A stretch of 64,000 nt of DNA from Amycolatopsis sp. A133. Lineage in GTDB: Bacteria > Actinomycetota > Actinomycetes > Mycobacteriales > Pseudonocardiaceae. Shown here piece by piece: positions 7,890 to 17,135 of the stretch. How positions within the stretch are numbered: the stretch's first letter is position 1; each line of letters opens with the position of its first letter. Both the position numbers and the translations under genes were made by a program. Location of the stretch: NCBI RefSeq assembly GCF_031082405.1, contig NZ_JAVHJU010000001.1:186001-250000 (forward strand). The letters run 5' to 3'. The notes under the pieces were generated by a model. The model did no database searches. It was not told where the DNA came from and saw only the letters and a list, made by a program, of their open reading frames with translations.

Positions 7890-8369
7890 GTGTACCTCGT
7901 CGTCCACGCCGACCAGCGCCAGTTCTCGTTGCGCGACTCCGCTTCCCGCCTGAACGGCAGCGGCTGGACTTCGACGGCGGTGGAGTTTCACCGGATCGGG
8001 GTGGAACCCGGCGGTCTTTCGATCGCGACGGCGCGGTCGGACCTGGTGGAGTCTTCGGTGACGGTCGTGTCTGCGGCGCCTGCGTTGGTGCCGGATGCCG
8101 AACACGTGGCGGAAGCGGATCTTCCGGTTCCGAGCGGGAAACTCGTGATTTCCGGGCCTGCGGACTACGCGTCGCAGGAAAAGTTTCTCGCGGTGCGGCC
8201 GGGGTTGTACCGGGCTCGGGTTTCGTACGTGCCTGCCGGACCGCCGGAGGCGACGTGGAACGAGCACGAGTTCGGGGAGCACTACCGGTACGTGGTGGAG
8301 CTGTGGCCGGCTTTGTCGCCGTCGGGCGTGGAGGTAGTTCGCCAGGGCGCGGCGGTGTGGGACGGCTAA
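7890..8369 (+). CDS. Conserved hypothetical protein, probably leaderless
   Basis: Soluble protein of 159 residues, beginning VYLVVHADQRQFSLRDSASRLN. No catalytic motif, signal peptide or membrane segment is seen. The composition (PSGKLVISGPADYASQEKFLAVRPGLYRARVSYVP) suggests a small beta-rich fold like those often seen in immunity- or SMI-type actinobacterial hypothetical proteins, but I do not recognise the family. It starts at a GTG with no Shine-Dalgarno sequence, behind a -10-like TAGGGT. Its stop overlaps the stop of the convergent Mce-associated gene by 3 bases. Confidence 0.65.
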   Translation: MYLVVHADQRQFSLRDSASRLNGSGWTSTAVEFHRIGVEPGGLSIATARSDLVESSVTVVSAAPALVPDAEHVAEADLPVPSGKLVISGPADYASQEKFLAVRPGLYRARVSYVPAGPPEATWNEHEFGEHYRYVVELWPALSPSGVEVVRQGAAVWDG

Positions 8370-8848
8370 AGGGCCGTCAGGCTCGACAGTTTCCACCTGC
8401 CGTCCACTCGCTTCGCCGTCACCGCCAGCTGCGCCACCGAGGACGACGGTGCTCCCCCGCCCTGGGCCACCGTCTGCTGGTCCAAGAACAACAACAGCGA
8501 AGCGTCGTCCTCCTGCAACGTCCGGACCCCGATCGCCCGGACCGTGGTCGTGCGGGTCAGCTTCTCCGACGCCGCCCGCGTGCGCGCCGACGCGAACTGG
8601 GCCTGGTACTGCCGCACCGCGTCTCCCGTCAGCACCTCCGACGCCGCTCGCTCGGTGCGGGCCAGGTTCGCGTAGTCGTACGAGAACACCGCCTTCACCG
8701 CGTCGCTCACCTCCGCGGAGACCGACGCCGTCGCGGCCGGATCCACCAGGGCCAGGTTGTCGCCGGGGTGCAGGGAAGCCGTCTCGATGCCGAACCAGAC
8801 CGCGCAGCCCAGGGCCAGCGCCACCACCGCCGCCAGCACCCGGGTCAT
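8366..8848 (-). CDS. Mce-associated membrane protein (Rv3492c-like)
   Basis: Last gene of the mce operon, 160 residues. An N-terminal membrane anchor (MTRVLAAVVALALGCAVWFG) is followed by an extracytoplasmic domain of the NTF2-like fold typical of Mce-associated proteins (VFSYDYANLARTERAASEVLTGDAVRQY). In mycobacterial mce4 loci two such genes (Rv3493c, Rv3492c) follow mce4F, as here. Family members are thought to stabilise the Mce complex. The ATG overlaps the TGA of the preceding gene (ATGA), which fixes the start. Confidence 0.88.
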   Translation of the reverse strand: MTRVLAAVVALALGCAVWFGIETASLHPGDNLALVDPAATASVSAEVSDAVKAVFSYDYANLARTERAASEVLTGDAVRQYQAQFASARTRAASEKLTRTTTVRAIGVRTLQEDDASLLLFLDQQTVAQGGGAPSSSVAQLAVTAKRVDGRWKLSSLTAL

Positions 8849-9327
8849 GAGCCCGCCGCCTGGACCCCGGCGATCTTCCAGCCGGCTGGGGATCTGGACA
8901 CGTCCACCGTCAGCCGGTTCAGGCGCGGCGCGACCGCGCCGCCGCCCGTCGAAACCCGGACGTCGAGCACCGCCAGGAGCCGCGCCTTGCCCGTGTTCAC
9001 GTCGATCTCCGTCACCGCCGCCTGGACCAGCGACGCCGTGGAGACGGTGCGGGCCGTGGTGGCCCGGTCGATCTGCAGCTGGCGGTCGCCCGCGAGGTCC
9101 TTTCCGTACCGGCCCGTCGCCGCCGCGATCCAGCGGTCCACGTCCGCACCCGCCGACCGGTAGTCGATCGTGTTGAGCGTGACCAGCTCCGGGCCCGCCG
9201 CCGCCAGCACCGCGTCCCGTTCGCGGCCACGGGCCGCGGAGTCGTCGGCCGCCGCCCGCCACCACGCCCAGCCGGAAAACGCCGCCGCCAGCACGGAAAG
9301 CACCGCGGCCACGACCAGCACCCTCAC
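8845..9327 (-). CDS. Mce-associated membrane protein (Rv3493c-like)
   Basis: Mce-associated protein of 160 residues: a short N-terminal membrane segment (VRVLVVAAVLSVLAAAFSGW) and an external domain with GPELVTLNTIDYRSAGADVD and VTEIDVNTGKARLLAVLDVRV. It is likely an accessory subunit of the sterol-import complex. The start is the GTG that overlaps the mceF stop as GTGA; longer in-frame extensions would run through mceF coding sequence and are unlikely. Confidence 0.87.
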   Translation of the reverse strand: MRVLVVAAVLSVLAAAFSGWAWWRAAADDSAARGRERDAVLAAAGPELVTLNTIDYRSAGADVDRWIAAATGRYGKDLAGDRQLQIDRATTARTVSTASLVQAAVTEIDVNTGKARLLAVLDVRVSTGGGAVAPRLNRLTVDVSRSPAGWKIAGVQAAGS

Positions 9328-10556
9328 GGCGCGCCCAGCAGCTTGCCCAGCCCGCCCGCCGACGGCCCGGTCAGCAGGCTCAGCATCCCCGGCAACTGCA
9401 CCGGCGAAGAAGAGGCGGCCTGCTGTTGAGGCGCCGCCGGGATGGCCGGCGGCTTTCCCGCATAAGGCGCGTTCTGCGCCCCGCGCACCCCGGTCGGGCT
9501 GCCCGGCGGCTCGGCGCAATAGGCGTTCAGGTTCACCGGCGCCTCGGTCTCGTCGTTCGCCGGACGCTGCTTCGTCCCTTCATAGCCCTTCGTGCACGAA
9601 GCCGGGTCGAAGAAGTTGAACACCACGCCGAGGTGACCGGTGCCGTCCGGGGACGTCGACGGCGAAAACGCCGAAATGATCGGGTACGCGACCAGCAGCT
9701 CCTCGATCGAGTCCGTGCGGGACGTCGTGATCTGCGCCGTGGTCAGCAGGTTGGCGAACAGGACACCCAAGTCCGTCCCCGACGCGGCGAGCACGTCGCT
9801 GATCTGCCGGCTCAGCTGCGGCGCCTGCGCGATCACGCGCCGCAGGTCCGGATCGGACTTCTTGAGCTGACCGGCGATCGTGCGAAGGCCCGAAGCGAAG
9901 TCGGTGATGTTCGCCGCCTGCCGCTCCTGGGTGCCGAGGACGATCCGCGAGTTCGCCAGCAGGCCCTGCGTCTGCGGGATGTACTGCGCGGCCACCGCCG
10001 TCAACGATCCCGTGCTGTCCAGCAGCTGCTGCAGCTCCGGCCCGGCGCCCGCGAACGCGTTGTAGGTCTCGTCGACGACCGTCCGCAGCGACTCCGGGTG
10101 CACGCTCGCGACCAGATCGTCCAGGTGCGAGAGCACCGTGTCCGGCGACGGCGGCAGCGACGTCCGGTCCGCCGTGATCACCGAACCGTCGTGCAGGAAC
10201 GGGCCGCCGTTGTGCTGAGGCAACAGATCCACGAACTGCTCGCCCACCGCCGACCGGTTCGCCACCTGCGCGTGCGCGTCGGCCGGGATGTCCGGGGCGC
10301 CCGCGTCGATGTCGAGGGCGACGTCGACGCCGTGCTCGGTGAGCGTCATCGACGTCACCCGGCCCACCGTGACCCCGCGGTAGGCGACTTCGGAGTTGAC
10401 GAAGATGCCACCGGAGTCGGTCAGCTGCGCGGTGACGACGTAGCCGCGGTTGCCGAAGAGCCGGTCCAGCCCGGCGTACCGGCCGCCGGCGTAGACGACC
10501 GAGACCACCGCGATGACGACGAACGCGAACAGCTGCACGCGGATCTTGCGGGTCAC
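9324..10556 (-). CDS. mce4F: MCE family protein MceF (mce4F-like)
   Basis: Sixth Mce subunit, 410 residues. One N-terminal membrane helix (VQLFAFVVIAVVSVVYAGGRY) anchors an MCE/MlaD domain (LTDSGGIFVNSEVAYRGVTVGRVTSM, near 45-75; VGEQFVDLLPQ). A long helical region follows, then a Pro/Ala-rich tail. Mce subunits assemble into a periplasm-spanning tube that guides lipids to the YrbE permease. The start GTG overlaps the mceE stop (GTGA). The mce4 label comes from the neighbouring fdxD, hsd4A and fadE26/27 genes, not from this protein alone. Confidence 0.9.
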   Translation of the reverse strand: MTRKIRVQLFAFVVIAVVSVVYAGGRYAGLDRLFGNRGYVVTAQLTDSGGIFVNSEVAYRGVTVGRVTSMTLTEHGVDVALDIDAGAPDIPADAHAQVANRSAVGEQFVDLLPQHNGGPFLHDGSVITADRTSLPPSPDTVLSHLDDLVASVHPESLRTVVDETYNAFAGAGPELQQLLDSTGSLTAVAAQYIPQTQGLLANSRIVLGTQERQAANITDFASGLRTIAGQLKKSDPDLRRVIAQAPQLSRQISDVLAASGTDLGVLFANLLTTAQITTSRTDSIEELLVAYPIISAFSPSTSPDGTGHLGVVFNFFDPASCTKGYEGTKQRPANDETEAPVNLNAYCAEPPGSPTGVRGAQNAPYAGKPPAIPAAPQQQAASSSPVQLPGMLSLLTGPSAGGLGKLLGAP

Positions 10557-11707
10557 CGGCCGCCCCCGATCAGGCCGAGCAGCCCGCCCAGCAGGTCGGG
10601 ACCGGCCACCGGCGGGACCGTACCCAGGTCGGGCAGCGGCAGGGGCGGCGCGACGGCGGAAGGCTGCCCGGACGGCAGCGCGATCGGCGGCTGCGACGAG
10701 TTCGTGAAGTTCGAGATCAGCGTGTCCAGGTCGAGGTTCACGTTCGCCTCGACGTTCGCGTAGTCGCCCTTGATCACGTTGCCCGCGTAGTCCGGGAACG
10801 GGTAGGTGAGCAGGATCTGCAGCGCGTTCGGCAGGTTCTGACCGGCTTCGCCCAGCTTGGCCAGCGTCGGCTGCAGGGCCCGGAGGTTCGCGACGAGCTG
10901 GTCGCGGCTCTTCGTCACGGTGTCCACCGCGACCCCGGACAGCGTGTTCAGCGCGTTCAGCATGGCCACGAGCTGGTCGCGCTGGTCGGTGACGACCTTC
11001 AGGCCCGGCGCGAGGTTGTCGAGCGCGTTCGTCAGGTTCTGCGTCTGGCCGGTCAAGGTGTGCGACAGCTTCCCGAGGCCGTCGATCGCGCGCAGGATCT
11101 CGGTCTTGTGCCCGTCGAGCTGCGTCGCCAGTTCGTCCACTCGCGACAGCAGCGCGCGGATCTCCGGCTCGTTGCCCGACAGGGCGTCGTTGAGCTCGTG
11201 GCTGATCTTCTGGATCTGCTCGACGCCGCCGCCGTTGAGCAGCAGCGAAAGCGCGCCGAGCACCTCCTCGACCTCGGGGTTGCGGTTGGTGCGCCCGAGC
11301 GGGATCTGCGCGCCGTCGCCGAGTTTCCCCGACGCGGCTTCGGCGGTGGGCACACCCAGCTCGACGAACTTCTCGCCCAGCAGTGAAGACTGCTTGAGCT
11401 CGGCGCGGGCGTTGGCGGGCAGCGCGATGTCGCCGTTGACGGTCATCACCACCAGCGCGGACCGCGTGTCCGGGGTCAGGGTGATCTTGTCGACCCGCCC
11501 GACGGCGACGTCGTTGACCTTGACGCTGGACTGCGGCACCAGGTCGAGCACGTCGGTGAACAGCGCGGTGACGTGGTAGGGGTGGTCGCCGACGTCGGCG
11601 CCGCCCGGCAGCGGCGTGCCGTAGAGGCCGTTGAACCCGCCGTCGCTGCAGCCGGCCAGCACGAGCACCCCGGCGAGCGCGCCGGCGATCCGCTTGCGCC
11701 CGTTCAC
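10553..11707 (-). CDS. mce4E: MCE family lipoprotein MceE (mce4E/LprN-like)
   Basis: Fifth Mce subunit, 384 residues, the lipoprotein member usual at this place in mce operons. The lipobox LVLAGC places the lipidated Cys near residue 20 after signal RKRIAGALAGVLVLAG. The MCE domain includes LDLVPQSSVKVNDVAVGRVDKI and SSLLGEKFVELG, followed by a long helical domain (EEVLGALSLLLNGGGVEQIQ) and a Pro-rich end. The start GTG overlaps the mceD stop as GTGA. Confidence 0.91.
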   Translation of the reverse strand: MNGRKRIAGALAGVLVLAGCSDGGFNGLYGTPLPGGADVGDHPYHVTALFTDVLDLVPQSSVKVNDVAVGRVDKITLTPDTRSALVVMTVNGDIALPANARAELKQSSLLGEKFVELGVPTAEAASGKLGDGAQIPLGRTNRNPEVEEVLGALSLLLNGGGVEQIQKISHELNDALSGNEPEIRALLSRVDELATQLDGHKTEILRAIDGLGKLSHTLTGQTQNLTNALDNLAPGLKVVTDQRDQLVAMLNALNTLSGVAVDTVTKSRDQLVANLRALQPTLAKLGEAGQNLPNALQILLTYPFPDYAGNVIKGDYANVEANVNLDLDTLISNFTNSSQPPIALPSGQPSAVAPPLPLPDLGTVPPVAGPDLLGGLLGLIGGGR

Positions 11708-12897
11708 TTCGCACCGCCGGAAAGCTGTTCCATCACGTCGACGAGCGGGAGCGGCAACGGCGGGAGCGTCCCGTTCTGCAGGGAATTGAGCACCTGCGGG
11801 ATCGTCGGCAGCTTCAGCACGCCGTCGAGGACCGGCGCCAGCTGCTTGCAGATGTTCCCCAGCGCGTCCGGCACTTCCTTCGGCGTGACCGAGCTGATCA
11901 GGCGGCACACGGTGAGGATCGGCGGGTTGGTCAGCTCGTTCAGGTTGTCGCGGACGGCGATGGTGCCCGACGCCGCGTCGTAGGAGTTGATGAAGTTCGT
12001 GGCGCCGGTGGGCGCGATGTCGAGCACCTCGGCGAGCGCGGCGCGCTGGTCGACGAGGACCTTCGACAGCGACGCCAGCTTGTCCACATTGGACTCCAGG
12101 GCCGTCTTGTTGTCGTTGACGAACTGCTGGACGTCGCCGAGCGCCCCGCCGAGGGACTGCAGCGCGGCTCCGACGTCGGCCGAATCCGCGGCCAGGAACC
12201 GGCTGACGTCGGCGACGCGCCCGGAGAACTCGTTGAGCTGCTGGTCGCTCTGGGCCAGGGCGCCGGTGAAGGAGTTCAGGTTCTGCACGGTCGAAAACAG
12301 GTCGCCCTTCGAGCCGTCGAGGGTCTTGGCGAGCTCGGCCAGCTGCCCGACGGTCGAGTTGAGCGAAGCGCCGTTGCCCTTCAGCGTGTTCGCCGCCGTG
12401 TCGAGCACGCCGGACAGCGCGCCGCCGGAGTTGGCGCCGTTCGGGCCGAGCGCCGTCGACAGCTCGTCGAGGCTCGCATACAGGTCGTCCAGTTCCACCG
12501 GCGTGGCCGTGCGCTCGCGAGGCAGCACCGTGCCCGAAGCCAGCACCGGCCCGCTGTCGTAGGCCGGGGTCAGCTGGACGTACCGGTCGCTGACCAGGCT
12601 CGGCGCGACGACGACGGCACCGACGCCGTCCGGCAGCGGCACGTCGTCGACCCGCATGTCCACGCGGACCGCGTCACCCTCGGGCGTGACGTCGGTGACC
12701 TCGCCGACCGGCACGCCGAGCACCCGCACCGACGAACCGGCGTAGAGCCCGACGGTCTTGCCGAAGTACGCGGAAAGCTTGGTGCCGTTCGAAGACCGGA
12801 ACACCAGGTACAGGCCCGCGGTGACGATCAGCGCGAGGATGCAGCCGAACGCCAGCCACGTCACCAGGCTGCGGCCGCGGGCGGTGCGGATGGTCAT
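11704..12897 (-). CDS. mce4D: MCE family protein MceD (mce4D-like)
   Basis: Fourth Mce subunit, 397 residues. The membrane anchor is LVTWLAFGCILALIVTAGLY. The MCE domain follows (FGKTVGLYAGSSVRVLGVPV; APSLVSDRYVQLTPAYDSGP), then an extended helical part with heptad-like spacing (LDTAANTLKGNGASLNSTVG) and a Pro-rich tail. Start and stop both form 4-base overlaps with neighbours (ATGA with mceC, GTGA with mceE), so the six mce genes are probably translated in a coupled way. Confidence 0.91.
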   Translation of the reverse strand: MTIRTARGRSLVTWLAFGCILALIVTAGLYLVFRSSNGTKLSAYFGKTVGLYAGSSVRVLGVPVGEVTDVTPEGDAVRVDMRVDDVPLPDGVGAVVVAPSLVSDRYVQLTPAYDSGPVLASGTVLPRERTATPVELDDLYASLDELSTALGPNGANSGGALSGVLDTAANTLKGNGASLNSTVGQLAELAKTLDGSKGDLFSTVQNLNSFTGALAQSDQQLNEFSGRVADVSRFLAADSADVGAALQSLGGALGDVQQFVNDNKTALESNVDKLASLSKVLVDQRAALAEVLDIAPTGATNFINSYDAASGTIAVRDNLNELTNPPILTVCRLISSVTPKEVPDALGNICKQLAPVLDGVLKLPTIPQVLNSLQNGTLPPLPLPLVDVMEQLSGGAK

Positions 12898-13925
12898 CGG
12901 CGGCCCACCCCCTGGTTCGGCGCCGCGATCGGCGGGGTGCAGCCTTCGGGGTTGATGTGCAGCCCGCCCACGGTGATCGTCGGCGGCAGCAGCCCGCACA
13001 GGTAACCCTCGAACCAGCGGCCGTTGCCGGTGGCGTTGGCGCCGACGCGGGCGAACGGCGCCATCAGCCGCAGGCTCTGGTCGAGGTTGCCCTGGTTGCG
13101 CTGCAGGATGTCGGTCACCTTCCCCAGCTTCTCCAGCGTCGGCTTCAGCTGTTCTCGGTTGTCCTGGACGAGCCCGGTCAGCTGCTGCGAGAGCTGCTGG
13201 GTGCCGGTGAGCAGGGCGTGGATCGCGGTTTTGCGGTTCTGCAGCTCGGTGAGCAGCAGGTTGCCGTCGCTGATCACCCGCTGCAGCTGCGCGTTGCGGT
13301 CGGACAGCGTCTTCGAAACCTGGCTCGTGTTGGCCAAGAGCGTGTGCAGGTCGCCGTCGCGGGACGAGACCGTGCGAGCCAGCGCGGACAGCCCGTTCAG
13401 CGTGTCCTTCAGGTACTGCGGGCTGTCCTTGAGGCTGTCCGAAAGCGCGTTGAAGCTGTCCGCGAGCTGTTTCGTGTCGATGTCGCCGACCGTCGTGGAC
13501 AGCTGGTCGAAGGCGTCCTGCAGCTGGAACGGCGTGCGGGTGCGGGTCTGCGGGATGGTCGAGTTCGGTTCCTGCGCGCCGCTGCCCTTCGGGTCGAGCG
13601 CGAGGTACTTCTCCCCCAGCAGCGTCTTGATCTCGATGGACGCCGTCGTCGCGTCGCCGACCCGGACGTCCTTCACCCGGAACTTGACCAGCACCTGCTT
13701 GCCGGCCAGCTTCACCGACGACACCGTGCCGACCTTGACGCCGGCGACCTCGACCTCGTTGTCCGGGGCCAGCCCGGCGGACTCGCCGAAGTACGCCGAG
13801 TACGTCGTGCCGTTGCCGAAGAACGGGAGCTGGTCGGAGAAGTACGTCGTGGCCGTGACGAGCACGATCAGCACGAGCGCGACCGCGCCGACTCCCGCCT
13901 GGTTGCGATCCTTCAGCGGCTTCAC
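12894..13925 (-). CDS. mce4C: MCE family protein MceC (mce4C-like)
   Basis: Third Mce subunit, 343 residues, with anchor GVGAVALVLIVLVTATTYFS and MCE domain (YFGESAGLAPDNEVEVAGVK; IEIKTLLGEKYLALDPKG). The helical domain ends in a Cys-containing conserved segment (WFEGYLCGLLPPTITVGGLH), a feature it shares with MceB (WFNYYLCGITG). The start GTG (VKPLKDRNQ) is the one overlapping the mceB stop; an in-frame GTG three codons upstream is also possible. Confidence 0.91.
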   Translation of the reverse strand: MKPLKDRNQAGVGAVALVLIVLVTATTYFSDQLPFFGNGTTYSAYFGESAGLAPDNEVEVAGVKVGTVSSVKLAGKQVLVKFRVKDVRVGDATTASIEIKTLLGEKYLALDPKGSGAQEPNSTIPQTRTRTPFQLQDAFDQLSTTVGDIDTKQLADSFNALSDSLKDSPQYLKDTLNGLSALARTVSSRDGDLHTLLANTSQVSKTLSDRNAQLQRVISDGNLLLTELQNRKTAIHALLTGTQQLSQQLTGLVQDNREQLKPTLEKLGKVTDILQRNQGNLDQSLRLMAPFARVGANATGNGRWFEGYLCGLLPPTITVGGLHINPEGCTPPIAAPNQGVGRR

Positions 13926-14971
13926 GGACCACACCTCTCCGCGCGCTGGGTACCCGGGATGGGGATGATCGGCAGCGTGATGTCGAGCGAGGAAATGCCG
14001 ATGGTGCCGGTGATCCCGCACAGGTAGTAGTTGAACCAGCTGCCGTAGCTCAGGGTCCGGGTGAACTTCTGCAGGTTGCCCGGCAGCACCTCCAGGAGGT
14101 GGTTGAGCAGCACGCCGGAGTCGCCGAGATTCTGCGAGAGCACGCCGAGCTGAGCGACGTCGTCCTTGAGTGCCGGGCGCGCGTCGGCCAGGAGCCCGGT
14201 GGTCGACACGGCGAGGTCGCCGAGCGCGCTGACCGCGTCGCCGATCGGCTTGCGCTGCTCGGCCAGCCCGCTGACGAGTTTCTGGGTCTGCTCGATGAGG
14301 TCGCCGAGCTGCGCGCCGCGGGAGTTGACCGTGCCGAGCACGGTGTTGAGGTTGGCGATGACCTGGCCGATGACCTGGTCCTTGCTCGCGATCGCCGTCG
14401 TCAGCGACGCGGTGTGCTGCAGCAGGCTGGTGATCGTGCCGCCCTCGCCCTGGAAGACGCTGATGATCTCGGCCGAGAGCCGGTTGACGTCCTTCGGGCT
14501 GAGCGCCTTGAACAGCGGCTTGAAGCCGTTGAAGAGCACGGTGAGGTTCAGCGCGGGTTTTGTGCGCTCCGGCGGGATCGTGCCGCCTTCGGGCAGTGCC
14601 TTGTCGCCGGGGACGTCGGTGCCGAGCGCGAGGTAGCGCTGCCCGACGAGGTTGCGGTACTTGATCGTCGCGGTCACCGTCTCCGGCAGCCGGTAGGCGT
14701 GCTCGACGTCGAACCGGACCTCGGCGAGGTTCCGCTCGCCCGCTTTGGCTGCACTGACCACCTCGATGGTGTCGACCTGCCCGACCTTGACCCCGGCGAT
14801 GCGGACGTCGTCGCCTTCCTTGAGCCCGGACGCATCGGTGAACTTCGCCAGGTAAGCGTGCGTCTCGCCGAAGTTGGTGTTCGCGATGGTGGCCGCGAGG
14901 ATCCCGGTGAACAGCACGGTGACGACGGCGAAGATCCCCAGCTTGATCAGCGACGGGACGAAACTCCTCAC
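13922..14971 (-). CDS. mce4B: MCE family protein MceB (mce4B-like)
   Basis: Second Mce subunit, 349 residues. N-terminal anchor IKLGIFAVVTVLFTGILAAT; MCE domain with FTDASGLKEGDDVRIAGVKV and IKYRNLVGQRYLALGTDVPG; long alpha-helical stretch; C-terminal LSYGSWFNYYLCGITGTIGI and an Arg/Cys tail. It begins with a GTG overlapping the mceA TGA. It would form part of the hexameric Mce shaft for lipid import. Confidence 0.91.
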   Translation of the reverse strand: MRSFVPSLIKLGIFAVVTVLFTGILAATIANTNFGETHAYLAKFTDASGLKEGDDVRIAGVKVGQVDTIEVVSAAKAGERNLAEVRFDVEHAYRLPETVTATIKYRNLVGQRYLALGTDVPGDKALPEGGTIPPERTKPALNLTVLFNGFKPLFKALSPKDVNRLSAEIISVFQGEGGTITSLLQHTASLTTAIASKDQVIGQVIANLNTVLGTVNSRGAQLGDLIEQTQKLVSGLAEQRKPIGDAVSALGDLAVSTTGLLADARPALKDDVAQLGVLSQNLGDSGVLLNHLLEVLPGNLQKFTRTLSYGSWFNYYLCGITGTIGISSLDITLPIIPIPGTQRAERCGP

Positions 14972-16290
14972 TTGAGCTCCACCTCCGCCCCGCGGTAAAG
15001 CGGCCCGACGAGCAGGCCCGCCCAGCCCGGTACCTCACCCGGCGAGGTGCCGAGCGCGGGCGAGGCGAGCAGGTCGATCAGGTCGTTCTCGTAGGCCGAA
15101 CCGACGATCGTGCCGTCGCCGCCGATGGCGCCACCCCCGGCGGGCAGCTCCTCGGGCGGGTACTTCGGCGGCGGGGGTTTGCTGGAACCGTCCTCGATCG
15201 CGCCGTCCGGCGGGTACTGCGGCCACACCCCGGGGTGCGGGACGCTCGGGTAGCAGCGCGGCCCGCGCTTGTCCTCGTACTTGGGCTCGTCGACGCCGGG
15301 GAGGTACTTGCCCCGGCTGGCGGCGAACTCGATGGTGACCCGGCTGACCTCGGGGTGCGCGGTGCCCTTGCCGAACGCCAGCTCCGCCCGCGGCACGGAC
15401 TCGGCGAGCTGCCGCATCAGGCACGGGTACTCGGGCGCGTACTTGGCCAGGACGTCCAGCGTCGGCTGGATGGCCGTGGTGAGCCGGATCAGGTTGTCCT
15501 TGTTGACCTGCAGGAAGTTCGTGAGGTCGACCGACGCGGCCGACACCGTGGCGTAGAGGTCGCTCAGCTGCGCGCGCTGGTCGACGATCGTCCGGCTGGT
15601 CGTCGTCAGGTCGGACAGCGCCTGCAGCAGGTCCGGCGCCGCCTGGTCGTAGGTGTCCGCGACGTTCGCGAGCCCGGTGATGTCGGCCTTGACGTCCGGC
15701 AGTGACGGATTGAGCTTGCCGAGGTAGTCCGACAGCCCGGCCAGGGTCTCGCCGAGCTGCTTGCCGCGGCCGTCGAGCGCGGTCGCCACCGCGGTGAGGG
15801 TGCTCGACAGCTTTTCCGGCTGGACCGCCTGCAGCAGCGGCATCACGTCGTCGAGGACCTTCTGCAGCTCGATCGCCGCACTGCTGCGGTCCTGCGGGAT
15901 GACGTCGCCCGCCGCGATCGGCCGCTCGGCTTTTCCGGGCAGCTGCAGGGCGACGTAACGCTCGCCGAAGAGTGTCTTCGGCAGCAGCCGCGCGGACACG
16001 TTCGCCGGGATGACGGGCGTCTTGTCCGGATCGAGGGCCAGCTCCAGCTCGGCGTGGTCACCCTTCGCCAGCACCGACCGGACCTCGCCGACGAGCATGC
16101 CGCGGACCTTGACGTCGCCGCCGGTGCGCAGCTGGCTGCCGACGCGGTCGGTCTCGAGCTTCACGAGCGTCACCGGCGTGAACGCCTTGTGGTAGACGGC
16201 GAGCGTGAGCGCGATGAAGAGGGCGGCGACGAGCAGGAAGACAAGCCCCAGCACCTGGTACCGGAGCCGCTGCCAGAGCTCTCGCCTCAT
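14968..16290 (-). CDS. mce4A: MCE family protein MceA (mce4A-like)
   Basis: First Mce subunit, 440 residues. The signal-anchor YQVLGLVFLLVAALFIALTL is followed by the MCE domain (LRTGGDVKVRGMLVGEVRSV; LLPKTLFGERYVALQLPGK). Beyond the helical region the C-terminus is unusually rich in Pro and Tyr (residues about 360-395: PSVPHPGVWPQYPPD, SSKPPPPKYPPEE), probably an unstructured extension. The ATG overlaps the yrbE4B stop (ATGA). This order (yrbEA, yrbEB, mceA-F) is the standard actinobacterial mce operon. Confidence 0.91.
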   Translation of the reverse strand: MRRELWQRLRYQVLGLVFLLVAALFIALTLAVYHKAFTPVTLVKLETDRVGSQLRTGGDVKVRGMLVGEVRSVLAKGDHAELELALDPDKTPVIPANVSARLLPKTLFGERYVALQLPGKAERPIAAGDVIPQDRSSAAIELQKVLDDVMPLLQAVQPEKLSSTLTAVATALDGRGKQLGETLAGLSDYLGKLNPSLPDVKADITGLANVADTYDQAAPDLLQALSDLTTTSRTIVDQRAQLSDLYATVSAASVDLTNFLQVNKDNLIRLTTAIQPTLDVLAKYAPEYPCLMRQLAESVPRAELAFGKGTAHPEVSRVTIEFAASRGKYLPGVDEPKYEDKRGPRCYPSVPHPGVWPQYPPDGAIEDGSSKPPPPKYPPEELPAGGGAIGGDGTIVGSAYENDLIDLLASPALGTSPGEVPGWAGLLVGPLYRGAEVELK

Positions 16291-17135
16291 CCCGAGATCC
16301 TCACCGTGGTGTTCGCGCCCCAGATCGCCAGGCTGAGGAAGAAGTCCAGGACCGAGATCAGCACGATCGACGTCCGCACCGCGCGGCCGACCGCGACGCC
16401 GACGCCGGCCGGGCCGCCGCCGGCATTGAAGCCGTAGTAACAATGGGACAGGATCACGAGCACGCTGAACACGATCACCTTCCCGAACGACCACAGGACG
16501 TCGCCGGGGGGCAAGAAGAGCGTGAAGTAGTGGTCGTAGGTGCCCGCGGACTGGCCGTAGAGCCAGATGGTGATCTGCCGCGACGCGAGGTAGCTCGAGA
16601 GCAGGCCGACCGCGTACAGCGGGATCACCGCCGCGACGCCGGCGAGCACGCGGGTCGTCACCAGGTAGGGCATGCTCGGCACGCCCATGACTTCGAGCGC
16701 GTCGATTTCCTCGGAGATCCGCATCGCGCCGAGCTGGGCGGTGAAGCCGCAGCCGACGGTCGCGCTCAGTGCGAGCCCGGCGGAAAGCGGCGCGACCTCG
16801 CGCGTGTTGAAGTAGGCGGAGATGAACCCGGTGAGCGCGGCCGTGCCGAGCTGGTTCAGCGCCGAGTAGCCCTGCAGGCCCACGATGAGCCCGGTGAAGA
16901 GCGTCATCCCGATCATCACGCCGAGCGTGCCGCCGATGACGGCGAGCCCGCCGGTCCCGAAGCAGACCTCGGTCAGCAGCCGCAGCGTTTCGCGGCTGTA
17001 GCGGCGGATCGTGCGCGGGGACCAGGCGAGCGCTTTCGCGGCGAACGCCAGCTGCTTGCCCAGGCCCTCCAGGCTCTGGCCCGGGCGCGCGATGTACTCG
17101 AGCGTCCGGTCGGCGTCCAGCGGTTCGGCGGTCAT
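16287..17135 (-). CDS. yrbE4B: YrbE/MlaE-family permease, second subunit (yrbE4B-like)
   Basis: Integral membrane permease of 282 residues for the Mce lipid importer. Several membrane helices are evident (FGTGGLAVIGGTLGVMIGMT; AGVAAVIPLYAVGLLSSYLA; VIVFSVLVILSHCYYGF). The conserved cytoplasmic coupling segment GAMRISEEIDALEVMGVPSM, an EExDAL motif, would contact the MceG ATPase. No mceG is in the window; in other actinobacteria it is unlinked and shared. The ATG overlaps the yrbE4A stop as TGATG. Confidence 0.93.
   Translation of the reverse strand: MTAEPLDADRTLEYIARPGQSLEGLGKQLAFAAKALAWSPRTIRRYSRETLRLLTEVCFGTGGLAVIGGTLGVMIGMTLFTGLIVGLQGYSALNQLGTAALTGFISAYFNTREVAPLSAGLALSATVGCGFTAQLGAMRISEEIDALEVMGVPSMPYLVTTRVLAGVAAVIPLYAVGLLSSYLASRQITIWLYGQSAGTYDHYFTLFLPPGDVLWSFGKVIVFSVLVILSHCYYGFNAGGGPAGVGVAVGRAVRTSIVLISVLDFFLSLAIWGANTTVRISG

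Noticed and set aside
7827..8396. Upstream extension of the AspB-type aminotransferase
   Set aside because: The extension is Arg/Pro-rich, antisense to the gene at 7890, and has no similarity to aminotransferases.
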